64,000 nt of DNA, taken from NCBI GenBank assembly GCA_018907035.1, contig JACCIC010000205.1:720001-784000 (forward strand), in the 5' to 3' direction. The number at the start of each line of letters is the position of its first letter. Position 1 is the first letter of the stretch. Source of the DNA: Sycobia sp. Sy_11. Its lineage: Eukaryota > Arthropoda > Insecta > Hymenoptera > Epichrysomallidae. The notes below the pieces were generated by a model. It saw only the letters and a list, made by a program, of their open reading frames with translations. It ran no database searches and was not told the DNA's origin. Shown piece after piece: positions 1 through 13,600 of this stretch. Position numbers and translations under genes: made by a program.

Positions 1-345
1 TCTTGCATGACAATAATCGGCCACATGTTGCGAAAGCCGTCAAAAACACCCTATTGGAGCTCGAATGGGAAATGTTGCCGCACCCAACGTACTCGCCAGA
101 CATAGCGCCTTCTGATTACCACCTATTCAGACGATGCAGCACGACCTCAAGAAGCTGTTCAAGAAGTGCGAAAACTTGTGGATGATTGGATCGCCCCGAA
201 ACCGCCATCGTTCTTTCGCCACGGTATCGCCATCTTGCCAAAAAGAAGGGAAAAAGTAGTAGAAAATGGCCGAAAATATTTTGATTAAACTAACGTGTAT
301 CAATTTTCCATCATATTTGTCCTTTCTCCGTTAAAAAAGGTCGGA
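1..345 (+). pseudogene. mariner-family transposase, 3' fragment, frameshifted
   Basis: The translation from base 3 carries the mariner C-terminal catalytic block, with HDNNRPHVA and then YSPDIAPSDYHLF, whose aspartate is the third acid of the DD34D triad. The frame breaks at about 130-165. The typical mariner tail (DDWIAPKPPSFFRHGI, then a YFD-like end) resumes in another frame from about 172 and stops at 287-289. The bases from about 325 to 355 look like the 3' terminal inverted repeat region. The 5' part lies outside the window. It is a dead copy, because at least one frameshift separates the two conserved blocks. The family call is firm; the exact element end is not. Confidence 0.9.
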
Positions 346-946
346 AACTAAGATCGCTTCCTAATATTATCGAATTATCGATACCCGATGCACTAACTTA
401 AAAATTACAACTGAATATTGTACACAAAGTAAACGAAAGTTTCAATTACTTTTATGTGCAAAAGTGAAAGATATAGACAATAAGAAAGAATTAAAGACAA
501 GAAATCATTAATTCGTATATGATATTTCAGAAAATGATGTTATTATTAATAATGCAGTACTTCGTTGAAGAGTTACATTTATGACGATAGTAATGGCTCA
601 AAATTAATATCTAAATCTATATAATTGTAGAAATTTGTTTAAAATTATTTTTTGTGTCTTAAGAAAGTCATTGCATAAATGAAAACTCATTTTTGGACCT
701 CAAATTAATTAAGACTGACTTCGAGCATATACAATGATACAATCATGACATAAATCATTATCGATGCTATAAACATGGAATCCGAAATTTTATAAAAGAA
801 ATTGCAAAAGAAAGCATAATAAAACTGTTGATACTGATGTGTATATATTAGATTATATATCTATATAATCTCCTCTATATACCTAAATTAAGAAATCAAG
901 AGACTAGCTCGAGCGAGATATAGTATAGTATCTATAATATAATAGA

Positions 947-998
<52 letters not shown>

Positions 999-1030
999 GG
1001 GCCGAGAGAAAAAGAAAGAGAGAAAGGGGG
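947..1030. repeat. (GA)n microsatellite, decaying into purine-rich DNA
   Basis: An almost pure AG/GA run of about 40 bases grades into a purine-rich tail. A (GT)n run follows at about 1211-1236. Confidence 0.95.
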
Positions 1031-1400
1031 GCAGAAAGGCGGCCCTTGTCCCACACCCTCCACGGATCGCATCGCATTTATAATGAGATGCGTTTCGGGG
1101 CGTTCGAGGGTTGAAAACCCCTCGGCTATTTACGATGTGCGCGCGATCCCTATTATACGAAGAACCGTTTTTATGGGATTTTTATTATTGTGGGACCCCA
1201 CAATCCATAGACGCGCGCGCGCGTGTGTGTGTGTGTGCCTGTGTGGGCATTGCAGAAATATAAATTTATCATCGATAAATCTGAATGCGGCATTAGAAAC
1301 GCGTGGTAAGAGCGCCATTAGTTGATTAATATATAGTCGACCATGAAGGATACCGCAGCAATTGAGTTCTGATCGTATTCCCGTCGATTGAAAGATTGTA

Positions 1401-1402
<2 letters not shown>

Positions 1403-1456
<54 letters not shown>
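1403..1456. repeat. (AT)n microsatellite
   Basis: Uninterrupted AT dinucleotide run of about 50 bases. Confidence 0.97.
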
Positions 1457-1460
<4 letters not shown>

Positions 1461-2381
1461 ATTTCTTTCACCAAGGAGTTGATTATTTTTTCATTAAAAA
1501 AATTAAAACAAAATTTGCTTCTGCTCACCTCAAACGTGTCAGTTTACTTCTCATTTTCAAGATCCTCAGGTAGTCTCTTTATGGTTTTTAAAGAATCCGA
1601 CCAGTTTTCGATCTAAATTTCTGTAAGTGAATATACAGCTGTACTTAGCAAAAGGTCCAATACTGCTGTATGTTGATAATTAAGTAAAATTTTCGTCTTA
1701 ACGCGTTCTCCAAATTCCATTGCAAGAATAGTTAAAAAATATACGCATTTCTGACCATCTAGAGCTGCATTTGAACTTCTAAAAATTCAGTAAAAATTTT
1801 CTCCTCTTTCGGAAACCGAGGCGAAACAATATATTAGCTCCTATATTTAAAAACATGAGCTGACCTTATACTAATCTCGAAAATGAAGTTCAAGATCAGA
1901 TTAGAGGCCAATCACGTAGATGTGCCAGTTCAAGCATAGCCATTTCTGAATTAGATTGTTTTTGGATCACGGGCATCATTCGCGATTCAGGGATATAGAT
2001 ACATATAACATTAAAATGAGACATATTCTATCCCGTACAATAAATAAACCAAAATTTTCCTTAAGTTTTCTTTATATAATACTTTGTCATTGTCGAATTT
2101 TTTATCAGATCCACCTTTACAATTTTCATTTAATAATAAGTCTTCATGATAGTTACTATTTCTAATAGATTAGAGTACATTTAATGTGATTTAAAACAAT
2201 TATAGCCCATCGAAACCCTCCGCGCCTACATAATTTCACAAGGCAATTAAAGTAAATTAAATTATATACCATATTATCCCAAGCGCCGAGCGTATATAAC
2301 CGAGGCGGCAGCATTAATCGGATAAAGCCATAACTGTCTTCGTGCATAATCTCCCGAACGAGGGCAAACAAACCTTGAGTC

Positions 2382-2382
<1 letters not shown>

Positions 2383-2462
<80 letters not shown>

Positions 2463-2481
2463 TGTATGTACGTATATATAT
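2383..2481. repeat. compound (TA)n-(TATG)n microsatellite
   Basis: About 50 bases of TA pass directly into about nine TATG/TGTA units. This looks like a dinucleotide array in which one point-mutated unit has expanded. Confidence 0.95.
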
Positions 2482-2770
2482 CATATAACGATCCGGCGAA
2501 AAACATTCCCTCAGAATGAGATTTAACGCTCGAGCTCGCCACCCCTCATTTCTCGCGCCTCCCGTATTACGACCTTTAATGGAATTAACCGCTTAACCGC
2601 GCCACGATAGGGCCATTTGATATATACACGGAGCACTCGGCGGTGCGCACGAGCCCGTACGTTTTCGAAAACTCATTAATTATATGGATCCGGTGCGCTC
2701 CGCCGCCCAGGCGATATTTTGCCTTTCTGCTCAGCGACATTCGCGCACGGTGTATTAGTGCGATACAATA

Positions 2771-2771
<1 letters not shown>

Positions 2772-2822
<51 letters not shown>
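2772..2822. repeat. (TA)n microsatellite
   Basis: Uninterrupted TA run of about 50 bases. Confidence 0.97.
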
Positions 2823-2829
<7 letters not shown>

Positions 2830-4488
2830 AAAGTAAGTTTGGATAGTAAGAGCGAGATCTATTCTATATTATTAGATTAGGCAATCTTTATATGTCATAT
2901 ATAACAATTGTGGCAAGGACTCTACACTATACTGTATATCTATTACTGCACGGTGCCGTGCATAAAGTGCAGTATAGCATAGGCGCCGATTATTATGCCC
3001 TTTTCTCTTCCTGTATAAAATATGAAGCTATTGACAAAGAGAGCGATTAGTTTGATCTGTTGGGCGTTCGTTTCTTTTATTTTACATGCGGCGTGTTTTA
3101 ATTTTAATCCTTAATTTTCACGACTACGACGCTTATTGAAAGTTTTTCGTCCTTAAAATTTCTTCTCGGGCCTTAAAAATAGATTTGTCTCGTTTCGCAC
3201 TTTCTTTTTTTTCAAATACAAGAAGTTTCCTTTTTAACTTAAATTTTTTTTTTTTTTTTTTAATATTGCAAAATTAATGTTGGCAATTAATGCCGGTCCG
3301 GGATGGTAATGCATGGGCTATTTTTTAATGTATTGTTATATTTGTTATATTGTTATAGTATTATATTCTATTATTTTATTTCAATTGTATTTTATTTTTT
3401 AACAAATCAGAATTTATGAATTTGATTGTAAGATTAGAAAAGTGGATCAAGTGACACTACAATTTCGACCATATATTTGGATTATCTACAATTTTAAACA
3501 TATAAAATTGGACTTGTAAAGAATTTTGAGAAAATGCGCTATATGGTATTATTTCGGCCCTCTAAAGATTAAAGTATCTAACACCCAACTTTGATTATCT
3601 TAAACTTGTAAAATTGTAATTCATTATTATTATTTTTTTTTTTAATTGAAACTGATAAATCCTGTTTAAACTTTATTTTAATGCATTTTGCAATTTGCAA
3701 AATGGAAAAACTACCCCTAGCCTATCCGCAAGTACATCGCGGGATAAAATACAACTACAGTTATGCAAGGTACAAGCTTGCTTATATCTTAAGTTGGCGT
3801 GCCAAATGTTGACGAGGATCTGGTGATGACTATAAAATTTTTTACTTGGCAATAAATGAGCTCTTAATAAGCTAAAAATTCTTGCATACCTTTTTCTTGA
3901 TTCCGTTAAAACTACCACTGCAGCTTAATAGAGGCCTTTTATTATTTGGCAGACGTATAATAAAGTAAATGACTTCTGATTTTACAAATTTCTTTTTATT
4001 ATACACATATGTTCTATTTATAGATAATAGCTTCAAATAAGTTAACATTAATTGTTTCTTTTTTATATACTAAAAACGCTATTAACAAATAGTAGCAGTA
4101 CATATCATATAGATCAGTATACATCTAGTGGAAAAATATAATTAAGTAAAAAAAATGAACCATAAAAAAAATTAATTTAATCTTGAAAAAATAACGCATT
4201 TTCACACGAAAGATATACGTCAGCGAATTATGAATAACATTCTCAAAATTATCGGAATTCTTTCATCGTTCCATTATTCCGATAATTCTTTGATTTGTAT
4301 TTATAACATGTTCATAAAATCTGGCGTGTATACTATATACATATATTATACATGTTTGTTTTATATTATTAATCGAATATATCACAATTATACTCATCAA
4401 ATGTTCTGTTTTTTTTTTGTTTTTTTTTTTTTATTAACCAGCCATCCAAATAACAAACATCTTTCAAGTTAAGCGCTATTCCGTTTGA

Positions 4489-4494
4489 TTTATT
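4489..4494 (-). terminator. polyadenylation signal of the NRF-6-like gene
   Basis: AATAAA on the minus strand (TTTATT on plus), 123 bases downstream of the gene's stop codon. It is the nearest canonical signal in the right orientation. Confidence 0.5.
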
Positions 4495-4616
4495 TACTTC
4501 CCAATTTAAGAACTTGTATATCGGCGTCGAAATTAAACTCTCAAAGTCACATTCGTCAATTCGCGCCCAGGCACGACAGCCATTCGACCGCAATAACTCG
4601 CGCAAACTCGCGACAA

Positions 4617-7600
4617 TTAACAATCCCCGAATGCGAGATTGTCGCAACCCGCGGCCCTCTGTTCCCTCCTCTCGCGCACCGCGCCCTCCTCCTCCGCATT
4701 GCCAACGATGAAGACCCCGTCGATGCTCTCGGCCGACTTGTAAATCGCGCCGCCCGCGTCGATCGAGCCAAATAGCCGAGCCGCGTTATTGCCGCCCTTA
4801 TCCGCCGCCGCCGCCGCCGCCGCCGACGTCGACGTCACCGCCATGCTCGCGGCGCGCCTCCTCCGCCGGAACGGCATCAGACCGGCGAGGGTGGCGAGGG
4901 GCAGCTCGACGCAGCAGCTGACGCAGGCCGAGAGCAGCATGGTGAGGCAGAGATTGCCGAAGAAGGAGCGCAGTATGGCGTAGGTCGTCAGGTGGCCCGG
5001 TGTGCGCGTCGTGCCGATGTTGTACAGCAGGACGATGTAGTGGGTGAGGTAGGCGCTGTAGGTGAGCTTGGACAGGGGCGTCCAGACGGGCCAGGATAAG
5101 AAGCTGTTCAGCGGTCCTGTGAATGTGACGAATAAAATGCGTCAATAATATAAATAAGTTTGAATAATTTTTTTTTAGTAAATTAGGTAGCATGTTTTAA
5201 TACTAATTGCAACAGTTGCGCGACAAATCATCATTATCCTTGATAGTAATAAAATATATAATAGTTTTAAATAGAGTTAATGTCTACCCAGACATAAGGA
5301 CCTCTTTTAATTGATTATATACTAAGAGAAACTCTAAATTATCGAAAATTCTGTCATACTTTTTTTATTAATAAAAATGTTCAAATTATGTAATTAATTC
5401 AACGCAAGTTATTTTCGTAGATTGTAAGATGTTTTACCAATCTTTTCCGTAATTGTTCAAAACAGCTTTTATATTCACTTTCTGTTATGTTCTTTAGATC
5501 TTCCAATGATTTGTGTTTCATCCCCCGTGTAATCCCAAAACTTTTTTCGTATCTCATCCCAAGAATATCGTTTTTAGTTAAAAACACATTTAGTTAAAAA
5601 CACACAAACAGACAGGTTAATGTATGAACAGGTGCTTTATCATGGTTGACAAATTAATCCTATGGATGCCCATGATCTGTCCGATTTTTATGGGTATGGT
5701 CATTCGATCTTCTTAAAATTTCGATGTAGAATTATAGGTTGAGCATTGTCATTGCGTTTATCCTCACTCGGTATGCTTTTTTGGATGACGAGCGAGAGGT
5801 GTCTTTCATTGGCTTAATTACTGCTTTGTAGCAAGGTCGTGTCCATGAGTTATAGAAAAAATCTGGGTCCTCTGTCAATAAATTTTGCAACTAAAGAGAG
5901 ATCTGAAGTTGGAGTTCTCTTTGGTCATCAGTGAACAAGCAAGGGATGATTTTGAATGTTAATATTCTCATGTATAAATCTTCCAATCACACTCTTTAAA
6001 TTCGTTTCCATTATATTCCAAACATCGTATACTCTTTTCGGTATCCTTGACACTAAAACTTTCTTTACTAAAAAAATTCAACGATGAAAGAGTGTACTTG
6101 CAGCGGTCAGAGAATCACTGCTTAGATATCCTAACATCTTATTTTCGTTGCCATGGGGCTTTCTCGCATTTATACTATTGGCGCATATATATTGTAGAAT
6201 AAATTAATATCAGGTATAAACCTTAACTGCAAAAAGGACGATTTGATGCTTAAGGTGTTTCAGCTACTGGCTTTAAACTTAACTGTTTATATTATAGCAA
6301 TAAACAACAGGTTGTATACGATTGACTCTTACGATCATGCAACTTGATTAATACAATGGAGACAGATTCACAACGCTTTGTTGAAAAACTCTGCTTGAAT
6401 GTAATATTCCATCAATACGATATTTAGCCAAGAAACTTTTCATCAATAGATTATTAGCCAAAGGTAAACGGCATTTTCGTTAAAGACGATATAACTATCA
6501 TCAGACTACATAGATATATGAATGATAATCGCATATTCGATATAAATGAAACCATTACTCGTATATATAAATACATAAATGACATATTTCATATTCCTTC
6601 TAGAAAGATAACAATACAACAATGTGAAACCGCAATTACATTACAAAATATAATCATCGCTTGAGATCATAGAAACATGAATTCCATACCGCATATTCGT
6701 CTATGAAAAGAGAACTACTTTGTAAAACAAATAGCAAACTACATATTTTCGATTGGCGAAGTATCAGATTAATGATGTGTCTTAAGACAAAGTATCCTGT
6801 TACGGAAGAAGAGCCATCTATAGTAACATTCGCACGTCAATTTTCTTACCTGCGTATCCATTGATGCAAGCAAATATGATCCACGCAATGGCTAATGTAA
6901 ACGCGTGCCTATGAAGTCCCGCGTAAAAACTGGCTTCCAGTTGATTGTAAGGATGATCGTCGAAATACATTCCCCGAGGTCCAAAAATTGCCGATGCACC
7001 GGCAATCGCGGCGATCAACCATCCGGCCAAAACGTAGGGCTAAATAAAAAGTTACATGTATAAGATACGCTGTTATCGTAAATACCATTTGTAGATCAGT
7101 AGCTGAATCAATAAATTTGGTAAATGAAATGAAAATTGATGAACAACGTGAGAAAATATAGTATTATGAAGAAATTATTGCATTGAAATAAAAGGAATTT
7201 TCGTAATTTAAATATACTTTACTTTTTCTTTAATTAAACGTTTCGTTTAAATAAGTAAAAAAAAATTATTTCAACTAAATCGCTTAATTTACATCAATGC
7301 AGAAAGTATAAATATATGTTTAAATTTACTAAAGTTTATTTTAGTACGATTGCAAGGAAGATTATTTATTTATATTTAAGTGGTATTCATCATTATCATT
7401 AAAGAACTAAAAATCAACAGTTTGTAGCGAATTAAATGTGCTAATAGTAATTTTAAAAAAAAATTCGATGATAAAGCACGTCAATAATATATCACATGCA
7501 TTAAACTAAAATATTAATGCATCATTGCGTACCCAAGAGATTTTAATTCGATAGTCCTTTGTCCTAAATAGTATGTATCCAAGGGTGAGTCCAATTATGA

Positions 7601-10600
7601 AGGGACCTGCGCGAGTATAAACCCTCGTGTAAATTTGCAGAAAAACGCTTACCACATCTTTCGAGCTGTATGAAATCGTTAACGTATATTATTAGCACAG
7701 ATGAAAAATTGCGATCGGTAAATGGTTATGGACAATTACTTTTTGTAATAAAACATGGTACCGGTTAATTCCAAAAAGTACGTAATGCAAAATGGCAATA
7801 ATATAGATACGAAGAGTCCCGTACACGTCACGATCCACAGCAGCAATTCTCTGTTCGGCCTCAGCATTGGGAGTAGAAAAATCGGCGAAATCAGGAACAA
7901 TTGCATATCCACCGATATATACCAAGATTGAGACATGCACTACAGAAGATCAGGTTGTCAGTTATTATAACATTAAACAAGGTGATATATTTAACGATAG
8001 TCGTGTCATATTGAACTCACGATGTTAGAAATGTTAACGTAATTATTAATGTACAGCAAATTCGTCCACCAATTTGCCCGACAATCCATTTTGCTTTTAT
8101 ATATCCACGTATCCCATTTAGGGCCACTGCCAAGTTTATCGAATAATGTAACGTAAAATCCAATAATAATGATGTACGTAGGGGTTATTCTGCAAATAAT
8201 AAGTATATACAGGTGTATTTATATTGTGCTTTATGTATATTCTTGCTTCGATATTTTAAAGTTTTATATTCTTTCTTTAATATTTCTTTAATGTAATCAA
8301 CCACTATATGCCTTTTTAAACAAACAAACATTTAGTGATTTGAATTTTTTATACCATTATTATAAATTGGGCATTATGCAGAATTTTGGTATTGACTACG
8401 TGTAAAAAAACGTGATTGAGAGTGCCAAATAATTGTGATGAGAATCCGTGAGTATGTATAATCATACCTCTTTTTTTCCTAAAACAAAATCTTTGAATAA
8501 TTAAATTTTTTATCTTATAATTAAAAATTCTATCAAATTGGAAATTTTTGTTTTAGTTGTCTTTCAGGAATTGTTTTTTTTTTTAAATCAGAGATGGGGC
8601 CGATATTTTTTAAAGATCCTGTCTTTTTCAATTCAGTACTTTTTACAACTGAAACAATTAATTCAAGTTAAATATAACATAGACCGAGTGGGTCTATATT
8701 ATGCCCAGAAATTGAATGTACAATGAAAAATGGCTCTTATCAAGTAAATATTTTCTTGTTTTGTACCGAAAAAATGATTTTCTTAAATTGAGAAAATTTG
8801 TTCTTAAATAAAGGAAGCGTATACGTGATGCAAGAAGAGTCCACTTAAATGAAACCACGTCGTCTTAAATCTAGTTAATATTTTCTTAACACATAAATAT
8901 TTCCTTTATATTGGAAAAAATTTTTTCAATGTAAAAATGATTACTCTATTGATTCACGGATTCAGGAATATAGTATAATAATAATTATTTTATAAAATGT
9001 GTTTAAATAGCTTATATTTTGTACCTGAGGTAGCGATTAATGTAAAGTCGCAGTACATCAATGAATGATCCAGTATTCTTCCTATTGTTCATTAAAAATG
9101 TATAAGCCAGAAGTACACCACTGAGAAGGAAAAACGTATCGCAAATTATATTACTGTTCAAAACAAGGAGCGAGCTCCAGTCCTCGTGTAACTGTAAGTT
9201 AAAATAATTCTTTTTTAAAAAATTATAAATTTAAATCTATTTGAAGATTCAACAGAAATTTTTATAATGCTTAAGAACAATAAAAATATATTGATAAAAA
9301 TTGATCGATAATTTGAAGTTATATTCATTATAGAATTTGTTTGGAATCTTCTTACTTGCGTAAAATAAATTTATACGTTTACGTTTACATAAAAATAAAA
9401 ATCAAGGACAAATTCATTTCTAAAAGATGTCTTTTGGAGTGCTATAATTGCAAAAAAAACTGTTAAAAATTATACATCAAATATTAAAACTGACATTAAA
9501 TATCTGTTCACATTGTTTAGATTAGTCAGTGTTATCATTGCCATTCTGTGTCTACTAATGCAAATTTAATTGTGAATGTATCTGAAAGCATAACATAGAA
9601 AGCCAATGTCCATGATAATTTGAACATCTGAATTCGACGTACTGTAAATTACCAAATATTTTTATTGCTCTTAAAGCTTTGATAAAATGATATATTTATA
9701 ATAATAAAATGACAGTGAGACTGTCCTTATTTATAAAGATCTCCGTAGAATCTGAAAGCAAAAACTATTACTAATAATAAAAAATAATAAAAATTAATCA
9801 ACATACTATTATTAGTAAAGGAATTGTACTGCTCCTATTATTAGTAATGCTCCTTTACTAACAATAGTATGTTGACTAATTTTTATTATTTCTTATTAAT
9901 TTTTATTTTTCTAGTACTATTTTGTTATGCCAGATTCGCGGAGATGATTAGAAGTAAGGACAGCCTGACTGTCATTATATTAGTATAGTGGATTATTATA
10001 TAAACATTGTAAGACCGATAAAAATATTTGTTAGTTTACTTTAAAACAATCCACATAAGTGCAATTTTATTTTTCAAGGTAAGCACTGTATTCTAATATT
10101 TATTGTAATGAGACACTAATGCTTTCAAATTATACAGTACATTGGTTAATCGGGGCGTAGTGAGCAGACATTTAATATCATTTTCAATATTTGGTATCAT
10201 TTGTAAAAGTATTTTTCCAGTGTATTAGATTTCACAACTTCATATTATAAGTGATGCACATCTCCGGATTATCATATCGTACGTCTGAGATTAGGACGCC
10301 TCCCACCATACTATAGAGGCCAGCCAGCAGGCAGCTTACGATAAAATTTTAAATATAGTTAGATATTCTCAGTTTAATCAAAAATTGTTTGTTTTGTTTT
10401 TTCTTGATTCAATAAATTTTTCTTCCTTATATAGGTAGCATTACATTTTGAGGAAAAAGTAAAAAAATTTTTAAATAATAAATATAAAGTTATAAAATAA
10501 ATTCAAACTTGTTTAATTAACTTGTTAGTTTTCCATTATATTTTACAATCTCTTTTATTTCATCTATTATATAAAAAAGGTAGCCATACTAAGTTTTTGC

Positions 10601-13600
10601 CTCTTCACATAGTTCGTATGCAGGCATTATTTTTTAATTATTTTGTCATGCATAACATGTACTTCGCCTCTAAATTTCTACATTTTAAACATTTAATTGG
10701 TAGATATTATAAGTTACTGATTAGTGTCGTAAAGTTTACTTTTAAATACATTTGTAGCAAAACCTGACCGAAAATAAAACAAACACGAATTCCTCGCGAA
10801 GAGACTTCAAGCTACAGTTTGAGAACATAAATGAAATCGAGAAGCTATTCAATTGCATTTATCCAAAATAAATAAAAACAAAAAAAAACAACAAATGAGA
10901 ATAACATACCCAAGTACGCTAGTAATTGTGACAAATATTAATTCTAAATAGCATAATATAATTTTTAACAATATTAAATGATTTTACTGAAGATATGTAT
11001 CGTAGAATAGTCAACGAAAATTTGAAAAAAAACTAAATTTGTCAATTTATCGTAAATGTTAGTAGAAATATATTGTATTCTAAACGATATAATGCATATT
11101 TTTATCTTATAAAAATTAAAAAAAAATTTTTTTGATGATAAAAAAATTGTACTAACAAAAAACTTTACAAACAAATTGATAAGAATGAAAAATAAATGTG
11201 TAAACCAGAACTTACTCTGGTCAGTGTAATTGAACAGAGGGACGCAAAAAAGCGATCTTACTAACAAGGGTGCCCAATATCTATGCGAAATTTTTGTTGT
11301 TTTTTTCTTTATTTTGAAAAATATCACGACAGAAAAAATACTTTTAATTTAAAAAAATATAAAGTTAGCAAAAAGCCAGATTAAAATGTATATTATATTC
11401 TATTCGTTTTCCTCTAGCTGTTTCATTAACGGCGTAATTTTTTTTTTATTAAAATAAATAACGTTATACCACTTAATGACAATAATCTAAAGGGAGGTTA
11501 TTGATAAACAACTTTTTCAGTTCATTAAACATTATAATATTTGTTAAAGTAAGAGGTAAATTGAAATTTTCACCGGCGCTTACGTAAAACAATAAAAAAT
11601 CGTATTATGTTCAATAAAGAAAACAGAGAACATTTTTAATATGCCTATACTTTTATATTACTTTTTATTATATATCATCTAGATCAAATATTTTAAAAAT
11701 GTATTAAGCGTATATAAAAGCTTTATAAATAAAAATATTTTTAAATAATTACCAATATACCGAAACAACTATCAGGATAGAATAATTGTATTATATATAA
11801 GGTAATAAATTTATCACTATTGTCACTTTTATCAAATAATCATAGGATTAAAAACGAAGAATTCATTACGAAAATAAATAGAGAGTATAAAAAAGGGTAC
11901 ATGAAAAATACAAAAATATTCTTTATATTAATGTCAACTTACATTGAAAATATCATATCGATTGATATTAACGTTTACTGCCTCTATATAAAATGTATGA
12001 CCATAAATAATCCAGCAAATACTAATATATCGCAGCCCATCTAGGCATGTAATTGCGTGATTCGTTCTCTTCGTACTTAACAAATTCTTTCCATTTTTTC
12101 GAATCGAAAACGATGATAGTATAGCGTATTTGGTAACTACAATAAAATAATAAAAAATATTAATATTCCAGAAAGCTTATGAAATATATATATATAGACT
12201 ATATTGTCTCCTAAGCTGAATTTACTTTTTCAATCAATTTAATTATAAAGTGATAGCCATAAAGCCAAATCTCATGTTGATGATATAATAATTTTAAGAT
12301 ACATACAAAAAACTTGCCTTTATAACCTACCTTCTCTATTTGACTTCTGATCAGTGTGCTTTCCGTAAACATCGTAAATGGTACTGGCTACAATTATTGC
12401 TAGAAGTATTAGCAAAATACAGCTGCAAAATAAAAAATATAGATATCTAATAAGAAAATTTAAAAAATTAAATGTTAATATATTATATTCAATATTGTTT
12501 TAGAACATTATCAATAATTAAAAGCAAAGAAAGTAATCTTTCCCTGATGGCTATACAATTTTGTTGAATTTCCTTCTCTGCGGATAGATCAGAGCAAATG
12601 CTGATAAAAGAGCTTATTGCAAAAGGGAAATTTTGGTACTCAAGGGCTTCATTCGCGATGAGTAAGATCGGCGGTGGCATTTCTCTATCTAACCGAATGC
12701 TTATTCAAAAAGGGATTCACTTTGGTCAACGAACGGAAAGCATTTTCAATGCAAACCTTAGACATGATAGTTGCTGCCATGAAAGCACGCAGACTGAACC
12801 TACTTATCATTCTCGTATAATATGTATATTAATTTGCATAAGTTGCTCTTAGTAGAAAGACTAAGAAGAGAGCAGAGTTTATTTCTTTCGGAAAGTCGAG
12901 ATCAGAAGACCAAGAAACAGCGTTCATCGAACACGCGGCGTCATATGCACCATGGCTCGGACAATGCGTCAGATGGAGTAAACGCAACCACTGTAGTATC
13001 TAACATTAATTCAGTATATGACGCTCTGTTGAGACGCGTGTTAATTTGTCTAACTTAATGTGGGCCTTAAAAGAAATACCTATATTAAAGTATGAAACAG
13101 CAAAAAACAGAAAATCTTTACCAGTCTTTGTGTCATCAGATCCCTTGGAGGATGCAAAATGATAGTTCAGGAAATCGAGTAGACAAAAAACAACATAATA
13201 AAATAGAAGGAACTTTTGATCTATTTAAAAAAATCCTGGAAGAAAAAAGGACGAATAGTAGAGCATCTTACCTATCGACAAAAAAAATACTCAAACGAGA
13301 AAGGAATGTTCGACCTGATGAAATCTCCATTGAGGTAACTTAGTCAGATCTAACACTCAGTCAGAGAACTAACACCTTGACGGTAGTATCGGCGGATGAG
13401 AAACGCTTCATCGTTTCCTGAAGAACATAGGATTTCTATACTTCGTTATCATTCCCATTGATTTGTAAATGACGAGTTGGCTTCTAGAAAGCACGGTTGA
13501 CCTCAAGCTATAGGATAAAAGAGCGTTGAAATTAAACAGCGTAGATTTGCAGCAAAGAAAGGCCAAGACATAGATCATGGATGATTCTACGTTGTCTGAA

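Larger units (their letters stand above)
346..4616. other. intergenic, repeat-rich, no gene seen
   Basis: The stretch holds a GA run, a GT run, three long AT runs and a TATG run. Open frames here are either microsatellite translations (poly Tyr-Ile or Arg-Glu) or short frames without family resemblance. A minus-strand AATAAA at 4489-4494 lies about 120 bases past the stop codon of the NRF-6-like gene and is a fair polyadenylation signal for it. Confidence 0.6.

Noticed and set aside
1130..2542. Open frames of 60-130 codons with poly Tyr-Ile or Arg-Glu
   Set aside because: They are translations of AT and GA microsatellites, open in several frames at once.
10974..11327. 117-codon minus-strand frame inside intron 5 of the NRF-6-like gene
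   Set aside because: Very AT-rich, Phe/Lys/Ile-dominated, no motif. The exons on either side join in phase without it.
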